Assembly (NCBI GenBank): GCA_903855985.1
Contig: CAIOAO010000058.1
Coordinates: 1 to 64,000, forward strand
DNA length: 64,000 nt
Direction: 5' to 3'
From: an uncultured Opitutia bacterium
GTDB lineage: Bacteria; Verrucomicrobiota; Verrucomicrobiia; Opitutales; Opitutaceae
A program made the translations under genes and the position numbers. The notes beneath the pieces are model-generated. The model made no database searches. It had not been told where the DNA came from and saw only the letters and a program-made list of their open reading frames with translations. Positions 17,151 to 26,756 of this stretch are shown here, one piece after another; position 1 is the first letter of the stretch; every line of letters begins with the position of its first letter.

Positions 17151-17594
17151 ATGAGTACCTTCATTCCCCTCATCAGCTCCGGCACCGCCGGCCCGCTCGG
17201 CGTGCTGCACCTGCCCCGTTTCTGGCAAAAGGCCTCGCTCGAGGCCCGCGGCAAGCTCGACTCCCGCTATCCCGGCTGCGGCGGTGGCTACGACATGATG
17301 ACCCTCAATGCGCTTGGCCTGAACAAGGATGCGACGCTGAAGTTCATCAAGGACAGCCGCCCGACCTACCCGCAGCTCGAGGCCTGGGTCAAGAAGCAGC
17401 CCGGCGTGAAACTCGACCAGGCCACGATCGCGAAACACAACGCGAGCGTCCTCGGCTACAACCACGACGACGCCACCCGTCAGGGCATCCTCAAGAACAA
17501 CGGTCTGCCGGATGACGCGACGGCCGTGAAGGACGCGGTGCACCTCAACGACCTCGACAGCTGGCAGGAATTCCACGCCGACGTGCTGAAGTAA
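17151..17594 (+). CDS. DUF5069-like protein
   Basis: A 147-residue protein starting at ATG 17151 after a CAACCCCCAAAAAAATAAC leader. The ORF-track start at 16995 belongs to shadow sequence. It has the layout I associate with DUF5069, a small cytosolic family common in Verrucomicrobia: an early GVLHLPRFWQKASLEARGKL helix, GGGYDMMTLNALGL, and an acidic C-terminus (LNDLDSWQEFHADVL). No catalytic residues are evident and no function is known. It is divergent from the VanY-like gene and ends at a hairpin terminator. Confidence 0.75.
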   Translation: MSTFIPLISSGTAGPLGVLHLPRFWQKASLEARGKLDSRYPGCGGGYDMMTLNALGLNKDATLKFIKDSRPTYPQLEAWVKKQPGVKLDQATIAKHNASVLGYNHDDATRQGILKNNGLPDDATAVKDAVHLNDLDSWQEFHADVLK

Positions 17595-17617
17595 TCCCGG
17601 CCCGGTCCGGTTCCCGC

Positions 17618-19642
17618 TCAACGCCGCACCACGAAAGTGGGCGGCGTTTTTTTGTGGCCGGGGGCCGGCCCGCTGATGACCTCGTGGACGAGTTGCAGGA
17701 GCGTCTGGGTCGAATAGGGCTTGGTGAGAAAATGCCGGACCCCGGCACCGGTGGCCTTCGCCATATACTCGGTCATCCCGAGACCGCTGGCGGCGATGAT
17801 CCGGATGCCCGGGTGGATCCGCACCATGACCTGGATGGCCATGGCGCCATCCATGACCGGCATCATCATGTCGGTGAGCACCAGGACGATTTCGTCCGAC
17901 CGGGCGGCGAAGAGCGCCACCGCCTCGGTCCCATCCTGCGCGGTGATCACGTGGTAGCCGAAGGTCTCGAGAAGATCCGCGGTGATCTCGCGGATCGACT
18001 GCTCGTCGTCGACCACGAGCACGAGTTCACCCTGGCCGCGGGGCAGTTCGGTGCCAGGCGGCAGCGGTGCGCCGGTCGGAAGCTGGGCCGGCTCGGCCGG
18101 CAGGTGGACGCTGAAGGTGGTGCCGTGGCCGATTTCGCTTTCGACGGACACAAACCCGCCGTGGCTCTTGACGATGGCATGCACGGTCGAGAGGCCCAGC
18201 CCCGTGCCCTGGCCGAGTTCCTTGGTGGTGAAAAACGGCTCGAAGATCCGTTCGCGCAGTTCCGGGGGAATGCCGCGGCCGGAGTCGGTCACCTGCAGCA
18301 GCACATGGGGCCCGGCCCCGGCCATCGGGCCGGCGCCGGCGGGCGGGGCGTCGTGAAGGAGGTTGCAGGCGGCGAGGGTGAGGGTGCCGCCCTGGGGCAT
18401 GGCATCGCGCGCGTTGACGGCGAGATTCAGCAGCACCTGGTGCAACTGGGTGGGATCCCCCGTGACCGGCCAGAGATCATCGGCGATGCTCGTGACGATC
18501 CGGATGTTGCGGGGGAAGGTTTCGCCGATCATGGCCTCGAGCTCGTCAATCAGGACCCGGACCCGGAGGGCGACCCGCTGGCCGTCGACGCCCCGGGCGT
18601 AGGAGAGGACCTGGCGCATCAGGTCGGCGCCGCGCCGGCAGCTCAGGTGGATGGTTTCGAGGAGCCGGGTGCGGCCGGCGTCATTGGCGGAGTCGAGCTT
18701 GAGCAGCTCGATGGACATCAGGATGGGCGCGAGCACGTTGTTCATGTCATGGGCGATGCCGCCGGCGAGCGTGCCGATGCTCTCCATGCGCTGCGCGCGC
18801 AGGAATTGCGTCTCCAGTTTCCTCTGCTCCGTGAGGTCGCGTATGCCGCCCACCACACGGGTGCCCCGGCCCGCGGCATCCCGGACAATGAAACCGCGGT
18901 CCTGCACGGCGGCGTAGCTGCCGTCCTTGCGGCGGAAACGGTAGTCCGCGCTCCAGGTTTCCGGACCGAGGGCGATCGCGGCATGGATGCCCTCGACCAC
19001 CCGCGTGACGTCATCCGGATGGATGCGGCCCGTCCACGATACGATCCCGGGTTCGATCTCGCTATCAACGTAACCGAACGTGGACCGGAAGCCCTCGTTC
19101 CACCAGAGGACGCTGGTCTCCAGGTCCCAGTCCCACACCGCATCGCTCACGGCGCGGGCCACGAACTTGAACCGTTCCTCGCTGAGGCGCAGCGCCCGCT
19201 CGGCGGCCTTATGGGCGGAGATGTCCCGAATGTTGCACTGGATTACCCGGGTGCCGTCCTCCTCGTAGACATTGCTGACGAACTCCACGTCAATCCGCCG
19301 CCCGTCGGCCGCTTCCAGCGGCAGATGGTCATAGCGGACATACTCATTCCGCTGCAATTCCCCGAATTTCTCGCGGTTGGCGACGTGGTTTTGGAAGCTG
19401 CCCAGCTCCCAAATCCTTTTCCCGAGGACCTCCTCCATGGGGAGGCCCAGCAGCTTGGTGAGAAAGGGATTCACCTCCTCCACCACGCCGGTCGTGGCGT
19501 TGAGGATCAGGATGCCGTCCTTGGCCGTTTCAAACAGCCGGCGATACCTGATCTCGGAAGCCAGGAGCCGCTCATCCGGTGCCCGGCGCGTCAGTACCGT
19601 CGGGGGTCCGTTGTCTTGGGAGGGAGTGAGGAGGGCAGGCAT
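17618..19642 (-). CDS. Hybrid sensor histidine kinase (PAS-PAS-HisKA-HATPase-REC)
   Basis: A 674-residue cytosolic protein with no membrane segment. Two PAS domains (about residues 25-145 and 150-270, with YRFRRKDGSYAAVQDRGFI) precede the H-box GGIAHDMNNVLAPI. Kinase motifs are the N-box LLNLAVNARDAMPQGG, G1 DSGRGIPPELRERIFEPFF and G2 GTGLGLSTVHAIV. A C-terminal receiver starts at LVLVVDDEQS with the phosphoacceptor Asp in LVLTDMMMPVMDG and Lys in FLTKPYS. It likely senses an internal cue through PAS and phosphorylates its own receiver, so an Hpt protein or another response regulator elsewhere must take part. No partner lies adjacent. The single-receiver protein at 55.8 kb is a possible relative. 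Confidence 0.93.
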   Translation of the reverse strand: MPALLTPSQDNGPPTVLTRRAPDERLLASEIRYRRLFETAKDGILILNATTGVVEEVNPFLTKLLGLPMEEVLGKRIWELGSFQNHVANREKFGELQRNEYVRYDHLPLEAADGRRIDVEFVSNVYEEDGTRVIQCNIRDISAHKAAERALRLSEERFKFVARAVSDAVWDWDLETSVLWWNEGFRSTFGYVDSEIEPGIVSWTGRIHPDDVTRVVEGIHAAIALGPETWSADYRFRRKDGSYAAVQDRGFIVRDAAGRGTRVVGGIRDLTEQRKLETQFLRAQRMESIGTLAGGIAHDMNNVLAPILMSIELLKLDSANDAGRTRLLETIHLSCRRGADLMRQVLSYARGVDGQRVALRVRVLIDELEAMIGETFPRNIRIVTSIADDLWPVTGDPTQLHQVLLNLAVNARDAMPQGGTLTLAACNLLHDAPPAGAGPMAGAGPHVLLQVTDSGRGIPPELRERIFEPFFTTKELGQGTGLGLSTVHAIVKSHGGFVSVESEIGHGTTFSVHLPAEPAQLPTGAPLPPGTELPRGQGELVLVVDDEQSIREITADLLETFGYHVITAQDGTEAVALFAARSDEIVLVLTDMMMPVMDGAMAIQVMVRIHPGIRIIAASGLGMTEYMAKATGAGVRHFLTKPYSTQTLLQLVHEVISGPAPGHKKTPPTFVVRR
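17620..17653 (+). terminator. Terminator of the DUF5069 gene
   Basis: AACGCCGC and GCGGCGTT form the outer stem, with an inner CCAC-GAAA-GTGG helix, followed by seven T. It overlaps the last codons of the convergent histidine kinase gene. Confidence 0.85.
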
Positions 19643-19732
19643 CAGGCGCGCCCAAGCTGGGCGGCGATGACTCTACCCGGCGCGGCGGCCTCCCGAAAGG
19701 TAGGTGAACACCCCATCGGGGTGAACCGTCCC

Positions 19733-20680
19733 TCAGCCGCTGTGGTGCTCGGCGAGCCAGCGCTCGGCCTCGATCGCGGCGGCGCAGCCCATGCCCGCGG
19801 CCGTGATGGCCTGGCGGTAGACGTGATCCGAGCAGTCGCCCGCCACGTAGATGCCGGGGATGTTGGTCTGCACCTGTGAGCCCGGCTGCGGCTTGAAATA
19901 GCCGCCCTCGTCCACTGCCAGCGGCGGCGCGAACGGACCCGTGTTCGGGATGTGGCCGATGGCCACGAAAATGCCCTTCACGGGCAGCACGGACTCGGCG
20001 TTGGTCTTGAGGTTCTTCACCTTCAGCCCACTGACCGCGCCTTCCTTCACGCCGAGCACCTCGACGGGCACGCTGTCCCAGACGGGGACGATCTTTTCGT
20101 GCGTCGTGGCGCGGTCGGCCATGATCTTCGAAGCGCGCAGGGAGTCGCGGCGGTGAACCAGGTACACCTTGCTGGCGAAGCGGGTGAGGAACAAAGCCTC
20201 CTCGGCCGCGCTGTCGCCGCCGCCGATCACGGCGACTTCCATCTTGCGGTAAAAGGCGCCGTCGCAGGTCGCGCACGTCGTCACGCCCTTGCCGCCGTAA
20301 AGTTCCTTTTCCCCGGGGATGCCGGTCATGCGCGGCGAGGCGCCGGTGGCGATGATGACGGTCCGGGCCAGGATCGTGCGGTCCGCGACGACCAGCTTGC
20401 GCGGCATCGTGGTGAAGTCCACGGACGTCACGAGGGCCTGCTCGAAGCGCGTGCCGAAGCGCGTGGCCTGCTCGCGCATGTTCTGCGTGAGCTGGTAGCC
20501 GTCCACGCCATGGGGAAAGCCGGGGAAGTTCTCCACTTCGCTGGTCGTCGTGAGCTGCCCGCCCGGCAGCGAACCCTCGAGCACGAGGGGATTCAGGCTG
20601 GACCGGGCGGTGTAAATGGCCGCGGTGAGACCCGCGCAGCCGGTGCCAATGATGACGACGTTTTCAACGGTGGTGGACAT
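19733..20680 (-). CDS. trxB: Thioredoxin reductase
   Basis: A 315-residue flavoprotein starting at ATG 20680 ([12 protein letters not shown]). The ORF-track start adds 18 residues from the leader. The FAD motif is [17 protein letters not shown], where the usual GPAG is GCAG. The redox-active CATCDG disulfide, the NADPH-binding [13 protein letters not shown] and the C-terminal [27 protein letters not shown] are all present. It reduces thioredoxin with NADPH in the cytoplasm. It lies 90 bases downstream of the histidine kinase start on the same strand. Confidence 0.95.
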   Translation of the reverse strand: MSTTVENVVIIGTGCAGLTAAIYTARSSLNPLVLEGSLPGGQLTTTSEVENFPGFPHGVDGYQLTQNMREQATRFGTRFEQALVTSVDFTTMPRKLVVADRTILARTVIIATGASPRMTGIPGEKELYGGKGVTTCATCDGAFYRKMEVAVIGGGDSAAEEALFLTRFASKVYLVHRRDSLRASKIMADRATTHEKIVPVWDSVPVEVLGVKEGAVSGLKVKNLKTNAESVLPVKGIFVAIGHIPNTGPFAPPLAVDEGGYFKPQPGSQVQTNIPGIYVAGDCSDHVYRQAITAAGMGCAAAIEAERWLAEHHSG

Positions 20681-20828
20681 GGGAGAGGTGGTGTTTGAAT
20701 ACGCTGGGTTGAACCGCGCCAAGTGCAAATCCAACGGGCGGGGATTCTCACTTTTCGTTTACATGCGCCCGCCTCGACCCCGGATTCATGCCGGGTTGGA
20801 TTGAAGCTGAAATATCCGGCGGCCGCGG

Positions 20829-22058
20829 TTGTACTTCCCCTGGGGTAAATTCCCCGGCTCCGGCTCCAATTCTCCCATTGCTTTGCACACTGCGCCAACT
20901 CATCCGCTCCTTCCCTTGAAAAACCCTCCTGCTGATCCCCGGGCGCTCCAGTCGCGCCTCTTCACCATCGACACCCACATCGACACGCCGACGGCGAGCC
21001 TCACGCGCGCCGGCTGGGACTTCGGGGCGAAGCACGACTACGCCACCGACCGTTCGCAGTGCGACCTGCCGCGGATGGAATCGGGTGGGATCGACGCCAT
21101 GGTGTTCGCGGTCTACAGCACGCAGGCCGCGCGGACCCCGGCCGGGTTTGCGGCGATTCACGGGCAGACGCTCGAGGTTTTCGCCCGGACGCACCAGGTG
21201 CTGCAGCAAAACGCGGATCGGTGCGGCCTGGCCCTCACTGCGGAAGACGGGTTGCGCCTGAAGGCCGAGGGCCGGCGCGCGATTTATCTCAGCATCGAGA
21301 ACAGCTACTCGCTGGGTCGTGAACTCGGGCGTGTCCGGAAATTTTACGATCTCGGCGTGCGCATGCTCGGGCTCACCCACATGCTGAACAACGACCTCGC
21401 GGACTCGTCCACCGATCCGCGCGGAACCGAGTGGGGCGGGCTGAGCCCCTTCGGCCGCGAGGTAGTCGCGGAATGCAACCGGCTGGACATCCTCCTCGAC
21501 GCCTCGCATGCGTCGGACCAGGCGCTCGTGGACCTGATCGGCTGCTCCAAGACGCCCGTGATCCTGTCCCACTCCGGCTGCCGGGCGGTGTGCGATCACC
21601 CGCGCAACATCGGCGATGACCTGCTGCGCGCGCTGGCGGCGTCGGGCGGCGTCATCCAGTTGAACGCCCTGCCGGTCGCGGTGGTGACCTCGCCGGAGGA
21701 CGGCCGCACGGCCGCGCTGTCGGCGATGCTGCTGTCGCTTGCGGACGCGGTGCTCACGCCGGAGGTGCTGGCGGCGGTGGGCCAGGAATGGCACCGGATT
21801 GAGACAACTTACGCGAACCCGACCGCCACGCTCGATGATTACATCAAGCACCTTGAGCACGCCGTCAAAGTGGCCGGCATCGACCATGTCGGCATCGGCT
21901 GCGACCTCGATGGGGGCGGCGGGGTGACGGGCCTGAATGACGTCGGCGAATATCCCAACCTCACAGCGGCGCTGCTCGCGCGCGGGTGGGCCGAGGGCGA
22001 CCTGGCGAAACTCTGGGGCGGCAACACGCTCCGCCTCTACCGCGCGGCGCAGGCTTAA
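20829..22058 (+). CDS. Membrane dipeptidase family (M19) metallopeptidase
   Basis: A protein of up to 409 residues with M19 (renal dipeptidase) motifs: the metal-binding DTHIDTP near the N-terminus, SIENSYSLG with the bridging Glu, LSHSGCRAVCDHPRNI with the His ligands, and HVGIGCDLDGGGG. It hydrolyses dipeptides with broad specificity, possibly including D-amino-acid dipeptides. No ATG precedes the conserved part: TTG at 20829, 20883 or 20916 are the options, and the last gives a family-like N-terminus (LKNPPADPRALQSRLFTIDTH). The start is therefore uncertain. Its stop overlaps the stop of the convergent esterase. Confidence 0.88.
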   Translation: MYFPWGKFPGSGSNSPIALHTAPTHPLLPLKNPPADPRALQSRLFTIDTHIDTPTASLTRAGWDFGAKHDYATDRSQCDLPRMESGGIDAMVFAVYSTQAARTPAGFAAIHGQTLEVFARTHQVLQQNADRCGLALTAEDGLRLKAEGRRAIYLSIENSYSLGRELGRVRKFYDLGVRMLGLTHMLNNDLADSSTDPRGTEWGGLSPFGREVVAECNRLDILLDASHASDQALVDLIGCSKTPVILSHSGCRAVCDHPRNIGDDLLRALAASGGVIQLNALPVAVVTSPEDGRTAALSAMLLSLADAVLTPEVLAAVGQEWHRIETTYANPTATLDDYIKHLEHAVKVAGIDHVGIGCDLDGGGGVTGLNDVGEYPNLTAALLARGWAEGDLAKLWGGNTLRLYRAAQA

Positions 22059-23044
22059 TTCTTCGCCGCGGTGCTTTCGGTGACGTACGCCGGCACTTTC
22101 TCCTGCTCCAGCCGGCCGGGCTTGAGCGTGCGGATGAAGAACGTGTCCACCAGGGCGTTGATGTCCGGGGCCACGAAGGCCGGTCCCGTGTGCCCGGCGT
22201 CATTGACCAGGTGCAGGTGCACGGGGATGGCCTGCTTTTTGAGCGCCTCGTAGAGCTGCCGGCTTTGCGCGGGCGGGATCACGGTGTCGTTGACGCCCTG
22301 CACGAGGAGGAAGGGCGGCGCGACCCCATCCAGATAGGTGAGCGGGTTGGATTTGCGGGCCTGGATCTTTTGGATGTGCGGGTCACCGCCGAGCAGCTTC
22401 ACGATTTCCTCCGCCTGGGGCGTCCGGGCCTGGCTGGAATACTCGTGCAACTGGACGAGATCGGTGGGGCCGAAAAAATCACACACCCCCTGCACGCCGC
22501 TGGCCTGGCCGAGGTGCTCCCCGACGTCGAACAGCTGGGTGGAACGCGTCACGCCCATCATGACCGCCAGAAATCCGCCCGCGGAGACACCCATCACGCC
22601 GACGTGCTCGGGATCGATCCGGTAGCGCGGGGCGTTGTCGCGCAGCCAGCGCACGGCGGCCTTGCAGTCCTCGAGTTGCGCCGGAAACAACTCCTCGTCG
22701 CTGAGCCGGTAGCCGACGCAGGCGACGGCGTAACCCTGGGCCACCATCCGGAAGGCGAACCGCCGGCCGTCGGCCTTGCTGCCTTTTTTCCACCCGCCGC
22801 CGTGGAGGTAGACAATCAGCGGGAGCGGATCGGCGGGCACGGGGGAGGGCAGGTAAATGTCCAGTTTCTGGCGCGGGCTGCCGCCCTGGAGGTAGGCGAG
22901 ATCGGGATAGATCCGGACGTTGGCGGGTTTCGGCGCGTTGATCACCGTGTCGGCGGCGACGTCCTGCGCGCGCGTCGACGAAGTCAGCAGGCCTGCCGCG
23001 AGGGCGAGCAGGGCGAAACGGCGGGAAAGGGAGGCGGAGTTCAC
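22055..23044 (-). CDS. Secreted alpha/beta hydrolase (esterase/lipase, BD-FAE type)
   Basis: A 329-residue protein with a signal peptide (LALLAAGLLTSSTRA). It shows the HGGGW oxyanion motif of the hormone-sensitive-lipase/carboxylesterase group, the nucleophile elbow GVSAGGF, an Asp in VQGVNDTVIP and a late His in NDAGHTGPAF. It starts with GTG at 23044, overlapping the helicase TGA as GTGA, so its translation is probably coupled to the helicase. It likely acts on acetylated or feruloylated carbohydrate outside the cytoplasm. Coupling of an exported esterase to a DNA helicase has no obvious functional meaning. Confidence 0.85.
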   Translation of the reverse strand: MNSASLSRRFALLALAAGLLTSSTRAQDVAADTVINAPKPANVRIYPDLAYLQGGSPRQKLDIYLPSPVPADPLPLIVYLHGGGWKKGSKADGRRFAFRMVAQGYAVACVGYRLSDEELFPAQLEDCKAAVRWLRDNAPRYRIDPEHVGVMGVSAGGFLAVMMGVTRSTQLFDVGEHLGQASGVQGVCDFFGPTDLVQLHEYSSQARTPQAEEIVKLLGGDPHIQKIQARKSNPLTYLDGVAPPFLLVQGVNDTVIPPAQSRQLYEALKKQAIPVHLHLVNDAGHTGPAFVAPDINALVDTFFIRTLKPGRLEQEKVPAYVTESTAAKN

Positions 23045-25050
23045 CAGGCGTAGCTGCGCTTGATTTTCAGCGGTTCGTAGAGGTCGGTCGGAAGCTCGAG
23101 GATGAAACGGCTGGGTGTGAGCATCATCCCGCCGGGGCCGGCGCGCGAGGCGATTTTGGGAAAGCTCAGGTAGAGTTCGTTGCGGGCGCGCGTGACGGCG
23201 ACGTAGAACAGCCGGCGTTCCTCCTCGACGTCGCCGGCCTCGATCGAGCGGCGGCCGGGAAACTGGCCGTCGGCGAGGCCGATCAGGAAGACGACGTCGT
23301 ACTCGAGGCCCTTGGCCTGGTGCACGGTGGTGAGCTTGATCGCCTCGGCGTCGGGATCCACCTGGCGGTCGCTGGTCTCGGAGTTGAGCAGCATGATCTG
23401 CGCAAGGAAGTCCTGCATCTCCTCGAACCGGCCGGCAAAGCCGACCAGCGCCTTCAGTTCATCCAGCCGGTCCACGTAGTCGGCGTAGGCGCCCTTCAGG
23501 TAGTCGCCGTACCAGCCGTCCACCGCGGTCTCGACCGCCTCGCTGGGCTTGCCGGTGCGCATCACCTCGGAGACCTGCTTCAGCGAGTCGCAGAAATTCT
23601 GCCAGTCCTCGCGCGCATCCTTCGCGACCTTGCTCTTCACATCGTCGCTCGGGAGCACGTCGAGAAAGTCCTTCTGGAGCAGCCGCGCATGGTCGGCGGC
23701 GGCGGCGTAGATCTTCTGCGCGCCCTTCTCGCCGATCTTCGGCAGGAGCACGGCGACGCGGGACCAGGCGGTGACGTCGGAGGGGTTGTACACGAACCGG
23801 AGCAGCGCGACGGCGTCGCGGATGTGCTGGCGCTCGAAGAACTTCACGCCGCTGGTGATGTGGTAGGGGATGCCGGCGCGGGAGAGCGCGACCTGGATCT
23901 CGAGGGCGAGGAAGTGCGAGCGGTAGAGGATGGCGATCTCGTTCATGGCCACGCCCTCGTCCTCCACGAGTGCGCGGATGCGCTTGAGGATGAACTCGGC
24001 CTGCTCGCGGTCGTCCATGCACTGCACGAGAAACGGCTTCTGGGCGTGGCCGCGGGCGGCGCGGAGCTCCTTGTCGAAGTGGCGGCCCTTGGGCTGGGCG
24101 AGCAGGACGCCGTTGGCGAGGGCGAGGATCTCGGGCGTCGAGCGGTAGTTGGTCTCGATGCGGTGGATGACGGTGCCCGGGTGGCGGTTCGGGAACGTCA
24201 TGATGTTCTCGAAGTCTGCGCCGCGCCACGAGTAGATGCACTGCGCGTCGTCACCCACGGCCATGACGCAGTGGTGCGCGGCGAGCCGGTCCACGATCTG
24301 GGCTTGGATGGTGTTGGTGTCCTGGTATTCGTCCACCAGCACGTGGCGGAAGCGGTGGGCGAAATACGCGGCCACCTCGGGGGCGTCGGTCAGGAGCTTG
24401 AGCCAGAGCTCGAGCAGGTCGTCGTAGTCCACGACGTTCTGCGTGCGCTTCTTCTTGGTATAGGCGGCGTCGAAAGCCGGGAGGCGGTGGCTGATGTCGG
24501 CGTACTGCGGGAAGTTTCGCGTGACCGTCTCGGCGAGCGGGAGCTGGGTGTTGCGCGCGAGGGAGAGGACGTTGAACAGCGGGCCGGGGCGGGGGTTGGT
24601 CTTGTCCTTGAAGAACAGCTTGTCCTCGGCCTCGACGGCCTGCTTGAGGAGGGACTCGGACTCGTCGGCGTCGAGGATGGTGAAATTCTTCGGCAGCCCG
24701 ACCGCCTCGCCGTAGATCCGGAGCGCGCGGTGGCCGAGCGAGTGGAACGTGCCGCCCCAGAACCGGGCCGGCTCGATGCCGGTGAGGTCCTGCACGCGGT
24801 GCAGCATTTCCTTGGCGGCCTTGTTGGTGAAGGTGAGGAGGAGGATCTCGCCGGGCTTCACGCCCTGGGAGAGCAGGTAGGCGACGCGGTAGGTGAGGGT
24901 GCGGGTCTTGCCGGAGCCGGCGCCGGCGAGGACGAGCAGCGGTCCGGGGGCGGCGGTGACGGCGTTGAACTGCTCGTCGTTGAGCTGCGCGCGGAAATCA
25001 ATCGGCGGGATGCCGTCGGGCGGGCGCGGGGCGTCGAGGGAAATCTCCAT
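23041..25050 (-). CDS. UvrD/PcrA/Rep-type ATP-dependent DNA helicase
   Basis: A 669-residue superfamily 1A helicase from ATG 25050 (MEISLDAPRP). The ORF-track start at 25062 is four codons earlier. Motifs: I AGAGSGKTRTLTYR, Ia LTFTNKAAKEM, II VDEYQDTN, III VGDDAQCIYSWRGA, IV RIETNYRSTPEIL, V TVHQAKGLEYDVVFLIGL and VI VAVTRARNELYLS. It unwinds DNA 3'-5' in repair, replication restart or removal of protein from DNA. The C-terminus is short and lacks the long PcrA tail, so assignment among UvrD, PcrA and Rep is open. Confidence 0.93.
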   Translation of the reverse strand: MEISLDAPRPPDGIPPIDFRAQLNDEQFNAVTAAPGPLLVLAGAGSGKTRTLTYRVAYLLSQGVKPGEILLLTFTNKAAKEMLHRVQDLTGIEPARFWGGTFHSLGHRALRIYGEAVGLPKNFTILDADESESLLKQAVEAEDKLFFKDKTNPRPGPLFNVLSLARNTQLPLAETVTRNFPQYADISHRLPAFDAAYTKKKRTQNVVDYDDLLELWLKLLTDAPEVAAYFAHRFRHVLVDEYQDTNTIQAQIVDRLAAHHCVMAVGDDAQCIYSWRGADFENIMTFPNRHPGTVIHRIETNYRSTPEILALANGVLLAQPKGRHFDKELRAARGHAQKPFLVQCMDDREQAEFILKRIRALVEDEGVAMNEIAILYRSHFLALEIQVALSRAGIPYHITSGVKFFERQHIRDAVALLRFVYNPSDVTAWSRVAVLLPKIGEKGAQKIYAAAADHARLLQKDFLDVLPSDDVKSKVAKDAREDWQNFCDSLKQVSEVMRTGKPSEAVETAVDGWYGDYLKGAYADYVDRLDELKALVGFAGRFEEMQDFLAQIMLLNSETSDRQVDPDAEAIKLTTVHQAKGLEYDVVFLIGLADGQFPGRRSIEAGDVEEERRLFYVAVTRARNELYLSFPKIASRAGPGGMMLTPSRFILELPTDLYEPLKIKRSYAW

Positions 25051-25096
25051 GAATCGCCCCAAGCTCGTGCAAAGCGGCGAAGGCGCAAAGCGAAAA

Positions 25097-25543
25097 TCAG
25101 GCCGGCCGCCAGATCATCCGGTAGTGCGTGGGGATCTCCTCGGCGGGGATTTCCCTGAAGCCCACCCGCCGGTAGAGCTGGCGGGCCGGGTTGACCTTCA
25201 TGACCTGCAGGCGGACCGGCAGGTTGCGGGCCTGGGCGTCCGCCAGCAACCGGCGCAGGATGCCGGTGCCAAGCCCGCGGTTCTGGAATTCCGGCGCCAC
25301 CATCAGATTGAAGAGCTGGATCACGTCGGCGTCGTACCGGACGGCCGTGAAGGCGGCATCCCGGCCGCCGACGGCGAAGATCCGGATTTCCTCGGGGATG
25401 AACACGGCGTCGAAGCGGGCCCGCTGGGTGTCCTCGTCCCACGCGCCATACGTCTGCTCAATGTAGGCCCGGAGACACCGGGTCTTGGTCACCCAGAGCC
25501 ACTCGCCGTCAGCCGCCCCGGCCTGGCGCACCGTGAAGTCCAT
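25097..25543 (-). CDS. GNAT-family N-acetyltransferase
   Basis: A 148-residue protein starting at ATG 25543, overlapping the proB TGA by one base (TGATG). The GNAT core is seen in IQLFNLMVAPEFQNRGLGTGILRRLL, with the acetyl-CoA pyrophosphate loop NRGLGTG, and in the C-terminal LYRRVGFREIP. The substrate is unknown. Its position as last gene after pyrH-frr-proB suggests co-translation with proB rather than a shared pathway. Confidence 0.85.
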   Translation of the reverse strand: MDFTVRQAGAADGEWLWVTKTRCLRAYIEQTYGAWDEDTQRARFDAVFIPEEIRIFAVGGRDAAFTAVRYDADVIQLFNLMVAPEFQNRGLGTGILRRLLADAQARNLPVRLQVMKVNPARQLYRRVGFREIPAEEIPTHYRMIWRPA

Positions 25544-26673
25544 CAAAGCAGCACGAGGTCGTTGCGGTGGATGACCTCGAGGCGCTTGCGGGCGGGGTAG
25601 AGCGCCGCGACGGCGGGTCCCTGCTGGCCGGCGAGCGCGGGAATCTCGTCGCTGCCGAAGGCGGTCCGTCCGCGCGCGAAGACGATGCCGTCGGGGCCGG
25701 CGAGATTGACGATGTCCCCGGCGGCGAACTCGCCCCGGGAGCCGGTCACGCCGACGGCGAGCAGGCTGCGGCCCTGTTCGCGCAGGACGGGCACGGCGCG
25801 ATCGTTGAGGGAAATGGTCCCGGCGGGGCGCTGGAAGTAGGCGAGCCAGCGTTTGCGCGCGACGAGCGGGAGGCCGCTCGGGACGAAGAACGTGCCCGGG
25901 CCGCGGCCGCAGAGCAGCTTGGCCAGGATCTCGGGTTCGGCGCCGCTGGCGATGAAGACGCCGCAGCCGGACTTGGTGGCGAGCTTGGCGGCGGCGATCT
26001 TGCTCACCATGCCGCCGGTGGCGGTTTCGCTCGTGGTGCCGCCGGCCATCGCCTCGATCTCGGGCGTGATGCGCTCGACGACGGGCACGATTTCCTTCGT
26101 GCCCTTCAGGTCGATGAGGCCGGGGGCGGTCGAAAGGATGATGAGGTGCTCCGCGCCGGTGAGGCTCGCGACCATCGCGGAGAGCATGTCGTTGTCGCCA
26201 AACTTGATCTCGGCGGCGCTGACGGTGTCGTTCTCGTTGATGACCGGGATCGTGCCGTAGCTGATGAGCTGGCGGAGCGTCTCCTGCACCCCGAGGTAGC
26301 GGGAGCGCAGGCGGAGGTCGTCGTGGGTGAGCAGCACCTGCGCGACGGTCAGGCCGTGCGGCGCGAAGCCCGCCTGCCACGTCTGCATGAGCAGGGACTG
26401 GCCGATGGCGGCGCAGGCCTGCTTCTTGGCGATTTCCTTCGGCTTTTTCTCCAGCCGGAGCCGGCCCATGCCGAGGCCGACGGCGCCGGACGAGACCACG
26501 ATGACCTCGGTGCCGCGGGCGCGCAGGGCGGCGATGCCGGCGCAGACGGCGGCGATGCGCGCGGTGTTGAGCTCACCGATGCCGGACGTGAGGACGCCGG
26601 TGCCGAGTTTGACGACGAGCCGCCGGGGGCGGCTGGTCGTCAAACGGGTCGTGGGCGAGGGGTGATGGGTCAT
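25543..26673 (-). CDS. proB: Glutamate 5-kinase
   Basis: A 376-residue protein with an amino-acid kinase domain (LVVKLGTGVLTS, VIVVSSGAVGLGMG, VINENDTVS, FGDNDMLSAMVA, GGMVSKIAAAKLATKSGC) and a C-terminal PUA domain, the usual ProB layout. It makes gamma-glutamyl phosphate, the first step of proline synthesis. The proposed ATG at 26673 lies inside a 7-base-period repeat, so the first residues (MTHHPSPTTRL) are repeat-encoded. A start closer to RRLVVKLG cannot be excluded. proA is not in the window. Confidence 0.93.
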   Translation of the reverse strand: MTHHPSPTTRLTTSRPRRLVVKLGTGVLTSGIGELNTARIAAVCAGIAALRARGTEVIVVSSGAVGLGMGRLRLEKKPKEIAKKQACAAIGQSLLMQTWQAGFAPHGLTVAQVLLTHDDLRLRSRYLGVQETLRQLISYGTIPVINENDTVSAAEIKFGDNDMLSAMVASLTGAEHLIILSTAPGLIDLKGTKEIVPVVERITPEIEAMAGGTTSETATGGMVSKIAAAKLATKSGCGVFIASGAEPEILAKLLCGRGPGTFFVPSGLPLVARKRWLAYFQRPAGTISLNDRAVPVLREQGRSLLAVGVTGSRGEFAAGDIVNLAGPDGIVFARGRTAFGSDEIPALAGQQGPAVAALYPARKRLEVIHRNDLVLL

Positions 26674-26745
26674 GGGTATGATGGCCTGGGGAAGGCGGAT
26701 GGTCAGCAGCCTATAACCTATAACCCATAACCAATGACCGGCGTG
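26650..26745. repeat. Heptad-period intergenic repeat, imperfect inverted pair
   Basis: On one side GGGTGAT-GGGTCAT-GGGTATG and on the other CCTATAA-CCTATAA-CCCATAA-CCAATGACC repeat every 7 bases. They are roughly complementary to each other, with about 30 bases between. The element covers the proB leader and its proposed start codon, and the frr-proB gap. Confidence 0.6.
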
Positions 26746-26756
26746 CGCAGCACGCC